From Aegilops tauschii subsp. strangulata (taxonomy: Eukaryota > Streptophyta > Magnoliopsida > Poales > Poaceae), in the NCBI RefSeq assembly GCF_002575655.3, contig NC_053038.3, positions 147,080,885 through 147,144,884 of the forward strand: a stretch of 64,000 bases of DNA, written 5' to 3'. The notes below the pieces were generated by a model. That model ran no database searches. It was not told the origin of the DNA and saw only the letters and a list, made by a program, of their open reading frames with translations. Positions 56,871-64,000 of this stretch are shown in pieces; position 1 is the stretch's first letter, and every line of letters starts with the position of its first letter. A program made the translations under genes and the position numbers.

Positions 56871-59491
56871 CTATTTCTGTTCCGGGAGTGGTCGAACTTC
56901 AGAGGGAAACTGTTTCTGGCCCCTGGTGTTCGGCTGGCGAGCCGCTCCGTCGTCTTTATCGCCTGGTGGCCTCCTCCCCTTGTGCTCGGCGTTAAACTTG
57001 CCTGCCTGCTTGAAGACCCAACAGTTTCTGTTGGTATGATTGGCTGGCTTATCAGGGTGACCGTGAATCTGAGAAGGTCGGTCCAATATCCTGTCAAGGG
57101 TGGATGGTCCATCCTGGTTTGCCTTTAATGGCTTCTTCCGTTGATCGGGTTTCGGATTGTGAAATCCGGCGTTAACCGTTGTGTCGCATAATCTTTCATT
57201 ATTATTGCGACTGTTGTGTTCGGTTTGTCGTGGCTTGCCGTTGCTGTCTCGGATTTCGGAAGTGCCCGGGTCGCTGGCGTTGTTGCTTTTACGGGCGAGC
57301 CAGTTGTCTTCTCCCGTGCAAAAGCGATTCATTAGAGCGGTAAGGGCTGTCATGGATTTAGGTCCTTCCTGGCCGAGGTGACGCGCTAGCCATTCATCCC
57401 GGACGCTATGTTTGAAGGCCGCAAGGGCTTCCGCGTCTGGACAGTCGACAATTTGGTTTTTTTTGACTAAGAACCTAGTCCAGAGCTGCCTGGCTGACTC
57501 GCCGTGCTCCTGTACAATGTGACTCAAGTCATCGGCATCTGGTGGCCGGACATATGTTCCTTGGAAGTTGTCCCGAAAGGCGTCTTCCAAATCTTCCCAG
57601 TTGCTAATATAATTTTCTGGCAAACTGTTTAGCCAGTACCGAGTTGGCCCTTTGAGCTTGAGAGGTAGGTATTTAATGGCATGAAGGTTGTCTCCGTGAG
57701 CCATGTGAATATGGCAGAGGTAATCCTCAATCCATACCGCGGGATCTGTTGTTCCATCATATGATTCGATGTTAATGGGTTTAAACACGTCTGGGAATTC
57801 ATGCTCCATTACCTCGTCAGTGAAGCAGAGAGGGTGTGCGGCTCCTCTATGTTGGGCCACACTGTGAAGCACCTCCGGCGGACTCCGCTTACGGTTTTCG
57901 GACCGGGCATGGTCGGGTCTGTTGTGTCCGAATAGATAACCGTCGTCACTGGTCGGGGCATGTCCCCGCGATCTGGGTGTCGATTTTGTGTGTCCTGTTC
58001 TACCCTCCAGGTCTTGTTGGATGTCGCGAGTGTTCCCCCGAGCTGCTTTATTCTTGCTTGGACGGCCGGATGGGTTGGTATGGTGCTCTGCTTGGGCTGC
58101 TGCTTTGTCCAGACTGAACTGTGGTCGGCCCACCATATTATTCGATGGTGGTGTGGGCTCCAACGCCCTGCCATCGTATTGAGGGAGCCACCTACTCTTG
58201 GGGTGGCTTTTGTCTGGGCCGCTAAGGCCGTATTCTTCGGCGGCCAGGACCTCGGTCCATCTGTCATTGAGCAGATCTTGGCTTGCTTGAAGCTGCAGCC
58301 GCTTCTTCCTTAGGCTCCTTGCTGTGGCTATAAGTCGGCGTTTAAAGCGCTCCTGCTCGAGAGGTTCCTTAGGCACGATAAAATCCTTGTTGCCGAGGAT
58401 CTCCTCTTCCTCGGAGAGTGGGAGATAATTGCTGTCCTCCGAGTCTCCATATGTTGCCTGTTCATCAGGGTTGTCTTGCCCGCTTTCCTGTTCCTCCTGT
58501 TCGGATTCTACCTCAACGGGGTCTTCATTGTCCGGAGTGTTGTCTTTTCTGGTGCTAGCAGTGTTTTCTCTTGAGCGATGTGACTTAGAATGGCGCCATA
58601 GGCGCCGGTGTTCGGACTGTGTACCAGGAGGTTTATCCTCGACTGGGTCCTCCTTGCCATCGTCGAGAGCATCGTAAGGTGTGTCTATCATACACACGTC
58701 ATACCAGGAAGTGGTCATCCCGTGTCTAGCGGGTAGTAAGCTCTGGCTTTGCCCCTCATCGTCGTCCATACCATCGATGTCTTCAGAGCGGGGGTCAGGC
58801 GTGTTGGTTGGGTCTTCAACAGTGGCTATGAAGTGGGTGGCGGGTGGGAAGCAAAATTCTCCACCATCCGCCGTAAGTTCGAACCGAACATAGTTCGGCG
58901 ACGAGTCATCTGCCAGGGATAGGTTTTTTAGTGAGTTTAGTAGGTCGCCCATGGGCGAGTGTTGGAAGACATCTGCGGCGCTGAACTTGAAGATCGATAA
59001 CCAATCGAGCGCGGTATCCGCGGGCTCGCAGGGTTCGGAACTCGACATCGGAGACGAGTCCGGGGTTCCGTTCATGCAGATATCGTATGAAGTGGAATCT
59101 GCGTGCGGCTCCAACACCGTAGAATCGGTAGCCCCCATGATGGGGTTGAGCTTCCCATCTTCGGACGACTTGATCTGCTCCGGATCTAAGGCCAGAGCTG
59201 CTGCAGGAGCTATCTCCTGGATGCGGTCGATGACAGGTTTAAGCCATGTTCATCGGGGCGATGGGGAGCGGTTGCCGCGGTCTCGAATCCGTCGAAGATC
59301 AAGTCTCCACGGACGTCCGCAACGTAGTTCAAGCTTCCGAATCTGACCTGATGGCCAGGGGCGTAGCTGTCGATCTGCTCCAGATGGCCAAGCGAGTTGG
59401 CCCGCAGTACGAAGCCGCCGAATACGAAGATCTGTCCGGGGAGGAAGGTTTCTCCCTGGACAACGTCATTACTGACGATCCAGGAGGCCAT
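56871..59491 (-). pseudogene. gag of the second Gypsy
   Basis: Starts MASWIVSNDVVQGETFLPGQ at 59491. One base is lost near 59,240 (HGLN... should read HGLKPVIDRIQEIAP), so the second half (MGATDSTVLEPHADST at 59138 onward) is in another frame. Acidic N-terminal part, then the gag domain FPDVFKPINIESYDGTTDPAVW, KLKGPTRYWLNSLPENYISNW, and DAFRDNFQGTYVRP. A CCHC-like C...H cluster is weak (HPDKPANHTNRNCWVF). It stops after RPLPEQK. No protease follows. Confidence 0.85.
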
Positions 59492-59519
59492 CGAGCCCTT
59501 TGTCTGACGGCACAGTGGA

Positions 59520-59539
59520 ACTCTCAATGAAAGCACCAA
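59520..59539 (-). other. Primer binding site of the second Gypsy
   Basis: Sense-strand TTGGTGCTTTCATTGAGAG directly after the 5' LTR end. Confidence 0.65.
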
Positions 59540-60022
59540 TGTCGGTGTCAAAACCGGTGGATCTCGGGTAGGGGGTCCCGAACTATGCGTCTAGGATCGA
59601 TGGTAACAGGAGACGGGGGACACAATGTTTATCCAGGCTCGGGCCCTCTCTATGGAGGTAATACCCTACTTCCTGCTTGATTGATCTTGATGAAATATGA
59701 GTGTTACAAGAGTTGATCTACCACGAGATCGTAATGGCTAAACCCTAGAAGTCTAGCCTATGTGAATATGGTAATGAGTCTCCCCCTATCCGGACTACTC
59801 TCTCCGGTTTATATAGACACTGGAGAGATCTAGGGTTATATGGAGTCGGTTACATAAGAAGGAATCTACATAGTCGGTTGCCAAGCTTGCCTTCCACGCC
59901 AAGTAGAGTCCAATCCAGACACGGGTGCAGTCTTCGGTCTTCATGTCTTCACAGCCCATCAGTCCGGCCCAAAGGGATAACAGGCCGGACGCCCGAGGAC
60001 CCCTTAGTCCAGGACTCCCTCA
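59540..60022 (-). repeat. 5' LTR of the second Gypsy
   Basis: 483 bp; sense-strand TATATAAA at 59808-59815. Confidence 0.95.
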
Positions 60023-60838
60023 GAGATCACCGCCCACGGTAGAGTTTCATTTATATGATGTGCATAAAGAGATGTCGCTCTATGACTTTTGTGAGGTTTG
60101 CAAGTTACCTTATGAGGGTAGCATCGATGAGCCACGTCCTAGAGACGTGGAAGGTTTTATTTATGAAATTACCGTAGGGGAAACACGAGGAGTGTCGGGA
60201 GCGAGAGTGGCTAGTGTACATTTCCCTGTTTTACGCTATAACTCATTATTTGCTGGGAGATGTTTAATTAGTCGAGGGAAGAGTGGAGGTCTTAGTGGCC
60301 CTGACCTCGCCATTTTGCGCCATGCTTTACATAGAGATAGAACTTACAGTCTAGGCGCTATGGTCGCTAAACGGTTGAGTTTAAACAGTACCAAAGGTCC
60401 TATTTTCGGAGGTATCTTCGCCTCCCGCCTTGCTAAACACTTTGAGATACCATTAGGAACTATGAAAAAGAGGAGAAATTGTTACCCACTATATATTTAG
60501 ATTATGACAACATGCAACATGGTAGCACACAAGTTTATTCGCCATGATGAGGAAAAGAGACTTATTTATAACCTGGTATTTAGCGAGGTCACTTTTCAGA
60601 TTATTACCTTGCCTGTGTCTATTTTGTTCGATATTCATTCAGGCAGGTACTTTGTTTTGCCCGCGGACATCCATGCATACTGGGAGGGGACACGATCCCA
60701 CCTCCTGAGTCAGAGCCATCACCTGATCCATATGAGGAGTCTATTTATCAGTGGGATCCACAGGAGCTTGCTAACCAGTGGAACCCTCAGGATCCTCCTC
60801 AGTACACCGAAGAAGGCTACTTTGATCCATGGGCGTAG

Positions 60839-62923
60839 ACCAACTTAGGCCAAAAGCCTAAGCTTAGGGGAGTACGTATTTCTTACCGACATTACATTCA
60901 TGTTCACACTTTCATTCTAGTTGTCGGTGTTCATCCTCTTTCATTGTAGTATCCAAGCTAGTTTATTTCTTTTTCCCACTTTCTTCTTGTGTGTTTGAAA
61001 ACCCTTAAGAAAAACAAAAAAAAAATAGTTGTAGATTACTTTCTATGCATGCTTAGTTTTAGAATTAAAAGAAAACCCAAAAATATTTCTCGTTCTTCTT
61101 TTGCTTGTTGGGATCTTTCCCGTGTAAATAGTTTTCTCGTTCTTGTTTTACTTGCCTCAAAAAAACAAAAACTCCAAAAATATTTCAGTGTCTTTCTTTG
61201 AAATTCTTTTCTTTTCTTTGGGGGTCGAGAGGAGAAGACCACGATGAAAATGTTGAGTGGCTCTCATATGCATTATTGTTGATCTAACAAAGATCCCACA
61301 TTACCTTGTCTTCTCCTTTGAATAAATGTTTTCATATTCCAGTTTAGTCCAATGCACGTGCACTATTATTATTATCCACACCGTTCGATCGTGCAAGTGA
61401 ACATAATGGTGATATATGATGAAATGATTGAGATGAGGAAAAGTTGGTATGAACTCGACCTATCTTGTTTTTGTAAATATATTAGTTCATCATTCCTGAT
61501 TCAGCCTATTATGAATGAAGCATGTTTGCAATGACAATTAGAGATTATAATTACTCATGCCATGCTTAATTAGCTAGGAGTTTATAATGGTTTACCTTGC
61601 GTGCCAACATGGAAATTGAAATGGTTGTGATGTAGTATGATAGGATGGTATCCTCCTTTGAATGATTCGAGTGGCTTCACTTGGCACATGTTCACGCATG
61701 TAGTTGGAACAAAATCAACATAGCCTCTATGATATTTATGTTCATGGTGATTTATATCCTACTCATGCTTGCACTCAATGTTGGTTACTCTCAATGCATG
61801 TTTATGACTGTTGTCGCTCTCTAATTGGTCGCTTCCCAGTCTCTTTCTAGCCTTCACTTGTACTAAGTGGGAATACTGCGTGTGCATCCACTTCCATAAA
61901 CCCAAAGTTGTTCCCTATGAGTCCACCATACCTTCCTATATGCGGTATTTTACCTGCCGTTCCAAGTAAATTTGCAAGTGCCAAACTCTAAACCTTCAAA
62001 TAATAATTTGTTTTGTATGCTCGAATCGCTCATGTACCAACTAGGGCTGTCAATATCTTCCATGCTAGGTGGGTTATTCTCACGACGAGTGGACTCCACC
62101 AATCATTCACAAGAAAATGGCTGGTAACCGGGATGCCCAGTCCCATGCTCAAAACAAATCAAATAATTGCAAACAAAACTCCCCCAGGATTGTTGTCAGT
62201 TGGACGTTACCCGTTGTTTCGGACCAGCCGTGGAGTGTGCTTGTTGGTGGTGGGGCAATATAAACTTTACCATTCTGTTTGGGAACCGCCTAAAGTGTAT
62301 GTAGCATGGAAGATACCGAGATCTCTTGGTTGTTATGTTGACAATGTAAGCATACCGCTTAAAATATTATTTATCTCTGTTTCAAAAACTCGAGCTCTGG
62401 CACCTCTGCTAATCCCCGCTTCCCTCTGCGAAGGGCCTATCTATTTAGTTATATTGCTGAATCATTGTCCTCTTATAAAAGGCGCCAGTTAGAGAGCACC
62501 ACTGTCATTTGTATACATTGTTATTAATTTATATCGAGTATGACTGTGACTGGATCTCTTTTACCATGAGTTACAATGTCTAGTCAGTCCTTGATCTTCA
62601 GAGGTGCTCTGCATTCATGTTTTGTGGTCTCCGAAAGGGCTAGTCAGATACCATCTTGTTATATCATTGTTTTGAGAAAGTGTTGTCATCCGAGATTTAT
62701 TATTCTTGCTCACTAGTTGATTATACCATTCATATGAGTAAATGTGAGACGTAGATGTTATTGTGAATATGATTAGTTCATAATCTTTGCTGAAAACTTG
62801 AATGCTGGCTTTACATATTTGCAACAACAAGATCAAACAGACTTTGTAAAAGTTTTTCCTTATCACTTTCAAATTGTCAACTGAATTGCCTGAGGACAAG
62901 CAATGGGTTAAGCTCGGGGGAGT
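60839..62923. other. Athila 3' untranslated region and polypurine tract
   Basis: Non-coding DNA between ORF1 and the 3' LTR. A run of A-rich stretches lies at 61,010-61,170. It ends with AAGCTCGGGGGAGT (62910-62923), the polypurine tract that primes plus-strand DNA. No gene is seen. Confidence 0.75.
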
Positions 62924-63936
62924 TGATACGTCTCCATCGTATCTACTTTTCCAAACTCTTTTGCCCTTGTTTTGGACTCTAACTTGCATGATTTGAATGG
63001 AACTAACCCGGACTGATGCTATTTTCTGCAGAATTGCCATGGTGTTAATTTCTTTTGCAGAAATAAAAGATCTCAGAATGACCTGAAAATCCACGAAGAA
63101 TATTTCTGGAAAAAGTAAAAAATATTGGTGAAAGAATCAAGTTAAGGGGGCCCACACCCTAGCCACACGGGTGGGGGCGCGCCCTCCGACCTTGTGGGCC
63201 CCCTAGACCTCCACCGACCTCAAATCCAACTCCATATATTCATGTTTGGGGAGAAAAAATCAGAGAGAAGGATTCATCATGTTTTACGATACGGAGCTGA
63301 CGCCAAGCCCTGTTCTTCCTCGGGGGGCAGATCTAGAGTCTGTTCGGTCCTCCAGAGAGGGGAATCCGTCACCATCTTCATCATCAACCATCCTCCATCA
63401 CCAATTTCATGATGCTCACCGCCGTGCGTGAGTAATCCCATCGCAGGCTTGCTGGACGGTGATGGGTTGCATGAGATTTACCATGTAATCAAGTTAGTTT
63501 TGTTAATGTTTGATCCCTAGTAGCCACTATGTTCTAAGATTGATGTTGCTATGACTTTGCTATGCTTAATGCTTGTCACTAGGGCCCGAGTGCCATGATC
63601 TCAGATCTTAACCTATTATGTTTTCTTGAATATATTTGTGTTCTTGATCCTATCTTGCAAGTCAATAGTCACCTACTACGTGTTATGATCCGGCAACCCC
63701 GGAGTGACAATACTTGGGACCACTCCCGGTGATGACCGTGGTTTGAGGAGTTCATGTATTCACTAAGTGCTAATGCTTTGGTCCGGTACTCTATTAAAAG
63801 GAGGCCTTAATATCCCTTAGTTTCCAATAGGACCCCGCTGCCATGGGAAGGTAGGACAAAAGATGTCATGCAAGTTCTTTTCCATAAGCACGTATGACTA
63901 TATTCGGAATACATGCCTACATTATATTGATGAACT
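62924..63936 (+). repeat. 3' LTR of the Athila element, truncated
   Basis: Starts TGATACGTCT and parallels the 5' LTR (36601-36835 then 46507 onward) to GATGAACT at 63936, about 1,013 of 1,380 bp. The 5' LTR copy continues TGAGCTAG after that point; here an unrelated segment begins. Confidence 0.9.
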
Positions 63937-64000
63937 GGAAATGCAGCAGGGAAAACAAAAGAAGAGGACCTGGAAGAAGCCCGGCCACAGGGCATTACCG
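63937..64000. repeat. Second copy of the B3-ORF flank, at the window edge
   Basis: From ATGCAGCAGGG at 63941 to the end, the sequence repeats 36,054-36,110 (GGAAAACAAAAGAAGAGGAC and following) with a 3-bp indel and few changes. It cuts the Athila 3' LTR. Only about 60 bp are visible, so its nature is open. Confidence 0.6.

Larger units (their letters stand above)
51535..60022 (-). mobile_element. Second Gypsy element without pol, 8,488 bp
   Basis: LTRs at 51535-52016 (482 bp) and 59540-60022 (483 bp) run TGTCGGTGTC to GACTCCCTCA on +. A perfect target duplication GAGAT flanks it (51530-51534 and 60023-60027). Sense is -, given by gag. Between them lie gag and an antisense gene; no protease, RT, RNase H or integrase is visible, so it is non-autonomous. 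LTRs differ at about 16 sites plus one indel by eye. It splits the Athila ORF1 gene. Confidence 0.93.
51258..60838 (+). pseudogene. Athila ORF1-type gene, split by a Gypsy
   Basis: Starts MMRRLLRGSSSQGSKEKE at 51258; TAG at 51396-51398; runs to FVQNFHFHARR at 51534. It resumes at 60028 with SPPTVEFHLYDVHKEMS in the same frame after one target copy is removed. Conserved blocks are LYDFCEVCKLPYEG, YEITVGETRGVSG, SVHFPVLRYNSLFAGRCLI and AMVAKRLSLNSTKGPIF, as in the ATHILA ORF-1 family. After 60,500 the reading breaks and continues in another frame to PPQYTEEGYFDPWA (TAG at 60836-60838). The role of this protein is not established. Confidence 0.8.
36601..63936 (+). mobile_element. Athila-lineage Gypsy element, nested and 3'-truncated
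   Basis: 5' LTR starts TGATACGTCT (36601) and ends ATCAACA (47651); 3' LTR starts at 62924 and is cut at about 63,936. Between them are primer site, gag, protease, an LTR-like internal segment and an Athila ORF1-type gene, but no RT or integrase, so it is non-autonomous. It carries a solo LTR plus Copia in its 5' LTR and a second Gypsy in its ORF1. The 5 bp before it, CACCA (36596-36600), is the likely target copy; the partner is outside the window. The sequence resembles Sabrina/WHAM-type elements of Triticeae, by recollection. Confidence 0.85.

Noticed and set aside
60989..61242. Lys/Phe-rich ORFs in A-rich DNA
   Set aside because: Low complexity in the Athila 3' untranslated region.
1..64000. 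CRISPR arrays, rRNA, tRNA, phage or bacterial operons
   Set aside because: None seen; the sequence is plant nuclear DNA with LTR elements and spliced genes.

Overview
The window is repeat-dense plant DNA, almost certainly from a Triticeae grass (wheat, Aegilops or barley relative). The evidence is the set of nested LTR retrotransposons with Triticeae-style termini (a Gypsy LTR opening TGATACGTCTCC followed by the primer site TGGCGCCATTGCCGGGGAG, and a very large solo LTR opening TGTAACGCCCCGAG), together with FAR1-type Mutator transposase genes, ULP1-like genes and the rarity of ordinary genes. No intact host gene, rRNA, tRNA or CRISPR array was found. Family names are from recollection of motifs; no database was searched.

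Left half (1-30,906). A broken FAR1/MULE transposase gene (FAR1-A) lies on the + strand at 1-803 and resumes at about 28,857-30,906. It is split by a ~28 kb insertion whose two ends have Helitron hallmarks (CTAG plus hairpin at 804; TC end at 28,856; A/T target). The inserted unit carries a second FAR1-type transposase gene (FAR1-B, + strand, 5,729-9,287) and, tail to tail with it, a multi-exon ULP1/C48 protease gene (- strand, 27,466 to 10,303). This convergent layout recalls MuDR-like elements. One ULP1 exon is split by a 12,979-bp Tat-type Gypsy retrotransposon (12,144-25,122) with a perfect CTAGG target duplication. That Gypsy has gag, protease, RT, RNase H, a second RNase H, integrase and a multi-exon antisense gene.

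Right half (30,907-64,000). A non-autonomous Gypsy element (gag and protease but no RT) begins inside the FAR1-A tail and is followed by an antisense B3-domain-like ORF. At 36,601 it is interrupted by an Athila-lineage element (36,601 to about 63,936). The 5' LTR of that element holds a ~4.34-kb solo LTR (36,836-46,501, TSD CCCTG), and a Copia element (38,001-43,318) sits inside the solo LTR. The Athila ORF1 gene is split by a second Gypsy (51,535-60,022, TSD GAGAT), which keeps gag and an antisense gene but has no pol. The Athila 3' LTR is cut at about 63,937 by sequence repeating the B3-flanking segment seen at 36,054.

How it fits together. Removing each insertion and one target copy restores the frame below it in the ULP1 exon, in the Athila ORF1 and (with two readings) in FAR1-A. 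Nearly every coding region carries stops or frameshifts, so this is a layered graveyard. By eye the three complete LTR pairs differ by about 2.7-3.5 percent, so those insertions look of similar, geologically recent age. The most interesting features are the Helitron-borne MuDR-like gene pair, the shared antisense genes of the two Gypsy elements, and the B3-like ORF linked to a repeated boundary.
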